Virus record (IMG/VR): IMGVR_UViG_3300008448_000737
Coordinates: 1-22,227 of that record
DNA length: 22,227 nucleotides
Reading direction: 5' to 3' (one strand)
DNA from: a virus
Below, piece after piece: positions 12,071-17,649 of this stretch. Each line of letters begins with the position of its first letter. Position 1 is the stretch's first letter. The notes beneath the pieces are model-generated. The model had not been told where the DNA came from, ran no database searches, and saw only the letters and a list, made by a program, of their open reading frames with translations. The position numbers and the translations under genes are program-made.

Positions 12071-12085
12071 AAAAATTAAAAAAAG

Positions 12086-12298
12086 ATGAAAAACAAGACT
12101 TACTATTGGACTACCAGAGCTGGAGAGAAAATAAATGTAGATGATATGGACATCACGCATTTAAGAAACGCTTTGAAAATGATTTTGAGAAATGTAGAAA
12201 ATCAACCTAAAAGAATTAATTTCACATTGAATGGTGACATTGCCAATGATTTCAATGATAAGATGGAAGAGTATGAATATTACGATGAACAATTTTAA
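12086..12298 (+). CDS. Hypothetical protein, 70 aa
   Basis: The ATG follows an A-rich stretch (AAAAAAAG). The 70-residue product (MKNKTYYWTTRAGEKI) begins with an aromatic, positively charged segment, has a central helix (LRNALKMILRNV), and ends acidic (DKMEEYEYYDEQF). No motif or family recognised, no membrane segment. It is separated by 11 bases from the next gene, a looser spacing than elsewhere in the operon, and it follows the inverted repeats at 12047-12070, so it may have separate control. Confidence 0.7.
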   Translation: MKNKTYYWTTRAGEKINVDDMDITHLRNALKMILRNVENQPKRINFTLNGDIANDFNDKMEEYEYYDEQF

Positions 12299-12309
12299 AA
12301 ACTAAAAAT

Positions 12310-12579
12310 ATGGAAACTATTAAAATTAAAAACAATGATTGTGAGTATACATTTACTCATCACGATTATGAAGGTCAAATTTTTTATAATTTTTATGAAG
12401 ATGGAAAAATACTTTATGAAGCAGTAGATTATGGAGATGGAATAGAATTCGAAGGGAAAGAATTTAATTACGATGAATTTGCTGAAATGTATTTATTTTT
12501 ACGAGCAATTATAAAAACCGATACTTACTTAATGGGAGAGTATATCGCTTCGACTGAAACTAAATTATTTGATTTGTAA
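12310..12579 (+). CDS. Hypothetical acidic protein, 89 aa
   Basis: The 89-residue protein (METIKIKNNDCEYTFTH) is rich in aromatic and acidic residues. It has alternating strand segments (CEYTFTHHDY, IFYNFYED, ILYEAVDYG, IEFEGKEFNY) followed by a helix (AEMYLFLRAII), suggesting a small beta-sheet domain. No recognised family. It uses more AT-rich codons than neighbouring structural genes. The stop begins a 12-base direct repeat (12577-12588) that recurs downstream. Confidence 0.7.
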   Translation: METIKIKNNDCEYTFTHHDYEGQIFYNFYEDGKILYEAVDYGDGIEFEGKEFNYDEFAEMYLFLRAIIKTDTYLMGEYIASTETKLFDL

Positions 12580-12620
12580 CCTTAAAAAATTATAAGAAAT
12601 TAAGAGTATAACCTTAAAAA
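12577..12620 (+). repeat. 12-bp direct repeat TAACCTTAAAAA, two copies
   Basis: TAACCTTAAAAA occurs at 12577-12588 (its first three bases are the stop of the 89-aa gene) and again at 12609-12620, starts 32 bases apart (about three helical turns). The stretch between is AT-rich and non-coding. It could bind a regulator of the small Cys gene downstream, or be a trace of slippage or duplication. Confidence 0.35.
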
Positions 12621-12628
12621 CACATAAA

Positions 12629-12826
12629 ATGGCAGACATAAGTAAGTGCAACGATTCAAGTTGCCCATCAAAAAATAAGTGCTATCGATTTACTGCACCA
12701 GATTCATTCTATCAATACTACACCAACTTCAATCGTGAAGAAGATGCAGATAATTGCGAATACTACTGGGAACTTAACATCGAAGAGCTTAAAGTAACCG
12801 ATGCGATAATCTTCGACAAACTATGA
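12629..12826 (+). CDS. Small Cys-rich protein, likely zinc-binding, 65 aa
   Basis: MADISKCNDSSCPSKNKCYRF holds three cysteines in C-x4-C-x5-C spacing, followed by APDSFYQYY, a middle acidic patch (NREEDADNCEYYW with a fourth cysteine) and a hydrophobic acidic tail. The sequence KCxxxxCPSKxxCYRF is a pattern I recognise in short phage proteins of unknown role; four cysteines suggest a zinc knuckle. Length and start (ATG after ACATAAA) fit. Its position before the terminase genes does not identify its role. Confidence 0.75.
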   Translation: MADISKCNDSSCPSKNKCYRFTAPDSFYQYYTNFNREEDADNCEYYWELNIEELKVTDAIIFDKL

Positions 12827-12855
12827 CAATCTACTGACTTGTTTATTTTTACTAA

Positions 12856-12878
12856 AACAATAGTTGAATTTTATTGTT
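12856..12878 (+). promoter_or_regulatory. Inverted repeat abutting the small-terminase start codon
   Basis: AACAATA 12856-12862 and TATTGTT 12872-12878 form a 7-bp hairpin with a 9-base loop; the 3' arm ends at the base before ATG 12879. As RNA it would cover the ribosome landing site, and as DNA it is a symmetric protein site. Either could hold back packaging genes until late. It is AT-rich, so folding is weak. Confidence 0.4.
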
Positions 12879-13160
12879 ATGGATAACAGAAAAAACAATG
12901 GTGGAAATTCTACCAAATCATTAGGACCAGATAAGAGAAAGAACGAATATCGCAAAGCATTAGAGATGGCTGCTGGAGTTGAAGAAGTCATTGAAGTACT
13001 TCAATCAGTTTACAAGAAAGCGACTCTGCATTCAGATATGAAAGCAGCACAACTATTCCTTGAATACTATCTCGGAAAGCCAAAGCAAGATATCGACATA
13101 TCTTCAAGCGAAGGATTCAGCATCAACTTCAAAGAGCTTGTGAAGTTTGGTAACGATTAA
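12879..13160 (+). CDS. terS: Putative terminase small subunit
   Basis: The product is 93 residues from ATG 12879 (a TTG at 12864 is inside the hairpin). The N-terminus is basic and disordered (MDNRKNNGGNSTKS); helices cover about 25-70, and the end is a short acidic strand. The segment DMKAAQLFLEYYLGKPKQDI (about 52-71) resembles a phrase often seen in small terminases of PBSX-like phages (AAxxxLEYxLGKP), which bind pac/cos DNA and feed it to the large subunit. Its 3' end overlaps the large terminase by 14 bases, which is the strongest support. It is short for a TerS and the DNA-binding helix-turn-helix is not obvious. Confidence 0.68.
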   Translation: MDNRKNNGGNSTKSLGPDKRKNEYRKALEMAAGVEEVIEVLQSVYKKATLHSDMKAAQLFLEYYLGKPKQDIDISSSEGFSINFKELVKFGND

Positions 13161-14355
13161 TCCTAAATACCAAAGCATCGTAGACAACGATTCACGATAT
13201 TACATAGTGACTGGTGGAAGGGGAAGTGGGAAATCGTATTCGATAAACCTTCTTCTTTCTCTATTGACTTTTGAACGTGGTCATATTATCTTGTTCACAC
13301 GATATACACTTCGGTCTGCTACTATTTCAATCATTCCAGAGTTCCTTGAGAAACTTGAAACATTGGGGATCGAATCACATTTTCACATCACTAAAGATGA
13401 GATAGTCAATAAGCAAACTGGAAGCAAGATACTATTTCGTGGAATCAAGACATCTTCTGGTGACCAGACTGCGAACTTGAAATCTCTTCAAGGAGTTACA
13501 ACGTGGATACTGGATGAAGCAGAAGAACTTACAGATGAAGATACCTTCGATAAGATAGACTTATCTGTTCGACAAAGAGACAAGCACAATAGAGTCATTC
13601 TTATTCTGAATCCGACTACGAAAGAGCATTGGATATATCAACGATTCTTCGAGAGTAAAGGAGTAAGCGAAGGAACGAACACAACGAAGAACGATGTCAC
13701 TTACATTCACACAACGTATTTAGACAACATCAAGAATCTGTCAGAGTCTTATATCAAGCAGATTGAATTGATGAAAGAGACTCGACCAAAGAAATACAAG
13801 CATCAAATCTTGGGTGGGTGGCTTGATAAAGCAGAAGGAGTCATCTTTTCTAACTGGTCGATTGGGAACTTTCAACCTATAAACAAAATTGTTTACGGAT
13901 TGGATTTTGGATGGTCACCAGACCCGACTGTTCTCGTTCAGACGTGTATAGATTCATCTAACAAACGAATCTATCTCAAGGTGTGTTTCTATAAGAACGC
14001 ACTATCAACTGGTCAGATTTACGACTTATGCAACTATCACGCAAAGGATTCTCTTATCGTAGCAGATAGTGCAGAAAAACGTCTAATCAACGAACTCAAA
14101 CAAAAAGGATTGAACATTGTAGAAGCAGAGAAAGGTCAAGGTAGTGTTACATTTGGAATCTCTTTATTGCAAGACTATGACTTGATTATCGATGAAGATT
14201 CAACTGAACTAATCAAAGAGCTTAACAACTATGTTTGGCTGGAAAAGAAATCAAGCACTCCTATTGATGCTTACAATCACGCAATCGACTCTATAAGATA
14301 CGCAGTCACCTATCAATTGGAGAATGCTCACAAAGGAAATTACTATGTATATTAA
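13147..14355 (+). CDS. terL: Terminase large subunit (PBSX-type, Terminase_3)
   Basis: This 402-residue packaging motor is complete. Walker A GGRGSGKS is at 23-30, Walker B WILDEAEEL at 120-128 with Asp123-Glu124, and the coupling motif LNPT at 154-157. The nuclease domain has GLDFGWSPDP with Asp253, IVADSAE with Asp307, and NHAIDSIRYA with Asp381, the three metal-binding acids of the RNase H-like fold. It translocates DNA into the prohead and cuts concatemers. The only possible start upstream of the ATPase is TTG 13147: a stop codon lies six bases before it and no ATG occurs early. The start overlaps the small-subunit gene, so translational coupling probably sets the stoichiometry. The gene ends at a terminator. 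Confidence 0.95.
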   Translation: MVTINPKYQSIVDNDSRYYIVTGGRGSGKSYSINLLLSLLTFERGHIILFTRYTLRSATISIIPEFLEKLETLGIESHFHITKDEIVNKQTGSKILFRGIKTSSGDQTANLKSLQGVTTWILDEAEELTDEDTFDKIDLSVRQRDKHNRVILILNPTTKEHWIYQRFFESKGVSEGTNTTKNDVTYIHTTYLDNIKNLSESYIKQIELMKETRPKKYKHQILGGWLDKAEGVIFSNWSIGNFQPINKIVYGLDFGWSPDPTVLVQTCIDSSNKRIYLKVCFYKNALSTGQIYDLCNYHAKDSLIVADSAEKRLINELKQKGLNIVEAEKGQGSVTFGISLLQDYDLIIDEDSTELIKELNNYVWLEKKSSTPIDAYNHAIDSIRYAVTYQLENAHKGNYYVY

Positions 14356-14379
14356 GCCATCTTTCGAGATGGTTTTTTT
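14356..14379 (+). terminator. UUCG-loop terminator after terL
   Basis: CCATCT 14357-14362, loop TTCG and AGATGG 14367-14372 form a 6-bp stem closed by the stable UUCG loop, followed by seven T. It begins one base after the terL stop. It separates the packaging operon from the tail genes, which must therefore have their own promoter or rely on read-through. Confidence 0.9.
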
Positions 14380-14411
14380 GATTATACATATCTATATTTA
14401 GGTTATTTTTA
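14377..14411 (+). promoter_or_regulatory. Possible weak Bacteroidota-type promoter for the tail operon
   Basis: TTTG at 14377-14380 (in the terminator T-run) is followed after 23 bases by TATTTTTA at 14404-14411, a near match to TAnnTTTG. A second box, TATATTTA 14393-14400, is too close (12 bases). Expression of the tail genes demands a start here or read-through. The match is loose, and it lacks the P1/P2 upstream 20-mer, so it would be a different promoter class. Confidence 0.3.
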
Positions 14412-14422
14412 AAGAAAACAAA

Positions 14423-15100
14423 ATGAAGTTAGAAATTGATGTACCAGAAAAATTAAGTGAGATATCTGTTGAGCAGTATCAACGATATGTCAAACTATTG
14501 CAAGAGAATGAACTATCTGAATTCACAACGCAGAAAACAGTTGAAATCTTCTGCAAGTTGAAGTTGTCTGAAGTAGCCAAGATTAGTTATAATTCAGTCA
14601 ACGAAATCATTGACCATCTGAATGACTTATTCACGCAAGAACATAAGTTAGTTCAGACTTTCAAGATAAAAGACACAGAATTCGGATTTATTCCTAATCT
14701 GGAGAAGATGACATTCGGAGAGTTCGTAGATTTAGAGAATTACATCTATAAGACTGAAGACTACCACAAAGCGATGGCAGTACTTTACAGACCAGTTACG
14801 AAGAAGAGTGGTAACTTGTATGAAGTGTTTGAATATCGTGGAACTGAAGAGTTCTCTGACTTAATGAAGTACGCTCCATTAGACGCTCTATTGGGTGCTT
14901 TAGTTTTTTTTTGCGATTTAGCCAACGAATTAAGGAACGCTTCGAAGCACTATTTATCTCTGGTGCAGCAACAAATGACAGAACAAGAGAAACAAACTTT
15001 GCACGAAAATGGGGATGGTATCAATCCATTTACGCAATTGCAAGAGGCGATGTCTTACGATTTGGGGATGTCACTCGACTTCAAGTTACTGAAGCACTAA
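14423..15100 (+). CDS. Tail-assembly chaperone-like protein (G-type, zero-frame product)
   Basis: The 225-residue protein has the pattern I recognise from Flavobacterium-type phages: an N-terminal strand MKLEIDVPEKLSEIS, then a helical body, FGFIPNLEKMTFGEFVDLENYI (about residues 87-108), HKAMAVLYRPV, and an end with NGDGINPFTQLQEAM...LDFKL. Residues 159-163 lie on a run of nine T (14904-14912). There, a -1 slip leads into an open frame to 15162, giving a longer product. A short/long pair made by -1 frameshifting just before the tail genes is the hallmark of lambda G/GT chaperones, which coat the tape measure protein before tail assembly. The family link is by layout; direct similarity to lambda G is not visible. 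Confidence 0.65.
   Translation: MKLEIDVPEKLSEISVEQYQRYVKLLQENELSEFTTQKTVEIFCKLKLSEVAKISYNSVNEIIDHLNDLFTQEHKLVQTFKIKDTEFGFIPNLEKMTFGEFVDLENYIYKTEDYHKAMAVLYRPVTKKSGNLYEVFEYRGTEEFSDLMKYAPLDALLGALVFFCDLANELRNASKHYLSLVQQQMTEQEKQTLHENGDGINPFTQLQEAMSYDLGMSLDFKLLKH
14904..14912 (+). promoter_or_regulatory. T9 slippery run, probable -1 ribosomal frameshift site
   Basis: Nine T in a row fall on zero-frame codons GTT TTT TTT TGC. A slip of one base back at T-TTT-TTT (14905-14911) makes the next codon TTG at 14911 and enters the frame that reads RFSQRIKERF without a stop to 15162. Homopolymer T gives perfect re-pairing of both tRNAs. Polymerase slippage on the T9 run is an alternative with the same outcome. 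Confidence 0.65.
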
Positions 15101-15162
15101 TGTGGTTAACATTCGAAAAGGAAAAAACAGAGATTGAACTTGAACAACTAAAAAGAAAATAA
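14911..15162 (+). CDS. T-type extension read by -1 frameshift (C-terminus of the long chaperone)
   Basis: This 83-residue frame begins right after the slip codon and has no ATG of its own, only the TTG within the T-run. It reads RFSQRIKERFEALFIS, then KWGWYQSIYAIARGDVLRF and VTEALMWLTFEKEKTEIELE, which looks like a genuine folded helical domain with a conserved-looking aromatic core. Joined at the slip it gives a product of about 246 residues (163 + 83). Its first 190 bases overlap the end of the zero-frame product, so the DNA codes two proteins there. The stop TAA shares its last base with the next ATG. This corresponds to the T part of the lambda GT protein, which binds the tail tube protein. 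Confidence 0.65.
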   Translation: MRFSQRIKERFEALFISGAATNDRTRETNFARKWGWYQSIYAIARGDVLRFGDVTRLQVTEALMWLTFEKEKTEIELEQLKRK

Positions 15163-15611
15163 TGTACTACGAAATACTAAAAGCAATTAAAGACACACTA
15201 TCTGAAGATTCATTTGTGAATACTATCTCTACTGGTAGTATATATGATTTTGACTTGAAGAAACAAACGATGTTTCCGTTGAGTCATATTATAGTTAATA
15301 ACGTGAATTATAATTCAAATGTGTTTACGTTCAACATCTCAATTATCTTCGCAGATGTAGTTGATGTAAGCAAAGAAGAAGTGGTTGATTACTTCGTAGG
15401 GAATGACAACTTACACGATATACACAACACTCAACTAATGGTAGCGAATAGATTCCTTGATTTGTTTAATAGAGGTGACATTCGTAAAGATGGATACGAA
15501 TTGACTGGTACACCTTCGTTAGAACCATTTGATGACAGATTCGAAAATGGTGTAGCTGGATGGACATTGACATTTGATTTGGTAGTGAAAAATGATATGA
15601 CCATATGTTAA
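15162..15611 (+). CDS. Tail terminator / tail completion protein candidate
   Basis: The 149-residue protein has an N-terminal helix (YYEILKAIKDTLSED), then strands (SHIIVNNVNY, VFTFNISIIFADVV) and the segment HNTQLMVANRFLDLFNRGDI. It finishes with strands (GWTLTFDLVV). This alpha-beta order resembles phage tail-terminator proteins (lambda gpU-like fold), and similar proteins are found in this position in Flavobacterium-type phages. It begins on the last base of the chaperone extension's stop and overlaps the following gene by seven bases. The assignment rests on size, fold pattern and neighbours. Confidence 0.5.
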   Translation: MYYEILKAIKDTLSEDSFVNTISTGSIYDFDLKKQTMFPLSHIIVNNVNYNSNVFTFNISIIFADVVDVSKEEVVDYFVGNDNLHDIHNTQLMVANRFLDLFNRGDIRKDGYELTGTPSLEPFDDRFENGVAGWTLTFDLVVKNDMTIC

Positions 15612-16099
15612 GCCAAGAGACACAAAAAGCACTATCATTATTCGCAAAGAATGTTGTTCAAGAATCGAAGAATAACCTTCGTGACCAGAAGAAGAATGCA
15701 TCTTACAAATTGTGGAAGTCTATTACTTACGACTTGAAGGTACACAAGAATTCTTTTTCATTAGACTTCTTAATGGAAGACTATGGTCACTATCAAGACA
15801 AAGGTGTTAGTGGTAAGTTAAGAAAGTTCGATACTCCTTTCTCTTACAAGTCAAAGATGCCACCACCATCTGCTTTCGATAAGTGGATAGTTGCAAAAGG
15901 AATTGCACCAAGAAACAATGGTAAATTCGCAAGTAGAAAAGGACTTAAAAGAGCAATCTCAAGAAAGATATTTAATTACGGAATAAAGCCATCACTTTTC
16001 TTTACTAAACCATTCGAAAAGCATTTTCAAAATATACCTAATGAAGTTGTCGAAGCTTACGGATTAGACATCGAAACATTCTTAAAATTCACACTATGA
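15605..16099 (+). CDS. HK97 gp10-like neck / head-tail connector protein
   Basis: The 164-residue protein contains LDFLMEDYGHYQDKGVSG (about 53-70), PPPSAFDKWIV (about 86-96), and GIAPRNNGKFASRKGL (about 99-114), followed by GIKPSLFFTKPFEKHF. The phrase YGxxQDKGVSG plus FxKPFEK is characteristic of gp10-like head-tail joining proteins, in which the strand ends near Gly and a C-terminal aromatic helix packs on the connector ring. The function is to close the neck between head and tail. It overlaps its neighbours by seven and four bases, so all three are coupled. The name is an analogy from these motifs. Confidence 0.65.
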   Translation: MLSQETQKALSLFAKNVVQESKNNLRDQKKNASYKLWKSITYDLKVHKNSFSLDFLMEDYGHYQDKGVSGKLRKFDTPFSYKSKMPPPSAFDKWIVAKGIAPRNNGKFASRKGLKRAISRKIFNYGIKPSLFFTKPFEKHFQNIPNEVVEAYGLDIETFLKFTL

Positions 16100-17268
16100 T
16101 AGTAATATTAGCAAGAAGTCCATATCTTATACAAATAGATGAGTCTATGCAAATAGCAGGAAAGGTTGACATCTTTCTATGGCACAAAGGAGAGACAGAA
16201 CCAACATCTCCTACTTATACACTTGAGAAAGTAATTCGAGGAGATGACAATAGACAACTATGGTTTAATGTTTCTCCGTATATCATTGAGAGAATCAACA
16301 ATGTAGTTCCAGACCAAACTGCTACCAATATTGCTGGTGATGCTAACGGAATAGGAAATGCTCTTTTCCCACAACCAGCCGAAGAAGAGAACGATGCTTG
16401 GTGCTTTGTCAAGTTAGTGACTTCTTACAAGAATCTTGCTGGAACTTGGAATGAAATCGATGAAGAATACTATGTCGCAGTCAATGGGTGGGGTGCGTAT
16501 CAACAAGGATTCAACTACACTCCAGACACAGAATTATTAATGGGAACAGAGATAGTTCATCTTGCTAATAGTAGCCAGATATTACGATTCCCTAATTACT
16601 ACGGAACAAACATTTCTGGATTCAGATACTTCAATGTATTAATCGACCACGATGGAACGAGTGAAACAGTTGCTCGATATTTGCCTTATGAAGGTGCGCC
16701 TTCAATATACAGATATGATGAAGTTGTTTTAGATGCATCCGATGCTGCTGGAATCTACAATTTTAAGATACCATATCAAGTGTGTATAGACAATTTATAC
16801 GATGGCAATGTTGTCTATTTAGTGACTGACTTGAACTCGGAAGAAATGCCAGTCTTTAAAGTAGAGACACCTTGTGAAACTAAATATACACCAGTTGAGT
16901 GTGCATTCATTAATAAGTTAGGTGGATGGTCTTATATTACTTTTTACAAAGCAAGAACAAACTCGTATAGTGTCGAAGCGAAAGAGTATTCATTCCTTCA
17001 GACAATTCCTTATAATACTGCAATAGGAGAAAAGAAATCATTCAACTATGACTTGCGAGAAAGCGTAAAGTTGAATACTGGATTCGTTGAAGAAAATTAC
17101 GAGAATGTCATTAAGGAGTTAATGGTGTCAGATACTATCTTATTAGACTTTAAGCCAGTAACATTAAAGACAAAATCGATGCAAGTCAAGACTTCATTGA
17201 GAGACAAGGTCATCAACTATGAAATAGAGTTCGAATACAACTACAACCTAATGAATGATATGATATGA
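16096..17268 (+). CDS. Large tail-associated structural protein, 390 aa
   Basis: The product starts in the stop of the neck gene (ATGATAG). The 390 residues are largely predicted beta-strand, with segments such as AGKVDIFLWHKG, YYVAVNGWGAYQQG, and GWSYITFYKAR, and a final module LDFKPVTLKTKSMQ. It lacks a membrane segment and catalytic signature. The type is familiar from tail regions of Bacteroidota phages, where it is usually annotated only as tail or structural protein. Plausible roles are distal tail or baseplate hub. It shares an ATGA overlap with the next tail gene, so these two and the split gene beyond form one cassette. Confidence 0.65.
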   Translation: MIVILARSPYLIQIDESMQIAGKVDIFLWHKGETEPTSPTYTLEKVIRGDDNRQLWFNVSPYIIERINNVVPDQTATNIAGDANGIGNALFPQPAEEENDAWCFVKLVTSYKNLAGTWNEIDEEYYVAVNGWGAYQQGFNYTPDTELLMGTEIVHLANSSQILRFPNYYGTNISGFRYFNVLIDHDGTSETVARYLPYEGAPSIYRYDEVVLDASDAAGIYNFKIPYQVCIDNLYDGNVVYLVTDLNSEEMPVFKVETPCETKYTPVECAFINKLGGWSYITFYKARTNSYSVEAKEYSFLQTIPYNTAIGEKKSFNYDLRESVKLNTGFVEENYENVIKELMVSDTILLDFKPVTLKTKSMQVKTSLRDKVINYEIEFEYNYNLMNDMI

Positions 17269-17624
17269 TAGTTCAACTATACATAATGATTGACGGAGAG
17301 CCACAACGATTGGAGTTGTATAAAGATGAGAAAATTTCGCTCACACAGAATATCATAAATTACCAAGATATATCGAAAGTCTTCGCAGATTATTCGCAGT
17401 CATTCACTATTCCTTGCTCTAAAGTGAACAATAGAATTTTGTCGCATTGGTACGAAAATAGTGTGAATGATTCCTTTGACCATCGAGTAAGATACGATGG
17501 GTATATCGAGATAGATACACTTCCTTTCAAGGATGGGAGCTTTCAGTTGGAGTCTGTTTCTTTTAAGAATGGTCAACCAGAATCTTACAAGATAACTTTC
17601 TTCGTTAGATTATTCGTCTCTTAA
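17265..17624 (+). CDS. Tail protein, N-terminal part of a split gene
   Basis: This 119-residue ORF reads VQLYIMIDGEPQRLEL, then LTQNIINYQDISKVFADYSQSFTIP (residues about 26-50) and a strand-rich region to GQPESYKITFFVRLFVS. The first hundred residues are the start of a large tail protein; the ending is not natural, because the last seven residues are out-of-frame reading of a segment that makes sense in another frame (LSSLDYSSLNHP). The DNA from 17596 continues in that frame as the ORF listed next. I infer that the two were one gene of about 770 residues. The gene is overlapped by ATGA with the preceding tail gene. Confidence 0.7.
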   Translation: MIVQLYIMIDGEPQRLELYKDEKISLTQNIINYQDISKVFADYSQSFTIPCSKVNNRILSHWYENSVNDSFDHRVRYDGYIEIDTLPFKDGSFQLESVSFKNGQPESYKITFFVRLFVS

Positions 17625-17649
17625 CCATCCATTCCTTGCATCAGAAATC

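Noticed and set aside
14393-14400. TATATTTA as the -7 box of a tail-operon promoter
   Set aside because: It is only 12 bases from the nearest TTTG, shorter than the 17-23 base spacing of this promoter type. The box at 14404-14411 was preferred, and even that is weak.
17596-17625. Programmed frameshift joining the two halves of the tail gene
   Set aside because: No slippery heptamer or stalling element is seen, and a large tail protein has no reason to be made in two lengths. A microhomology deletion or assembly fault explains the sequence better.
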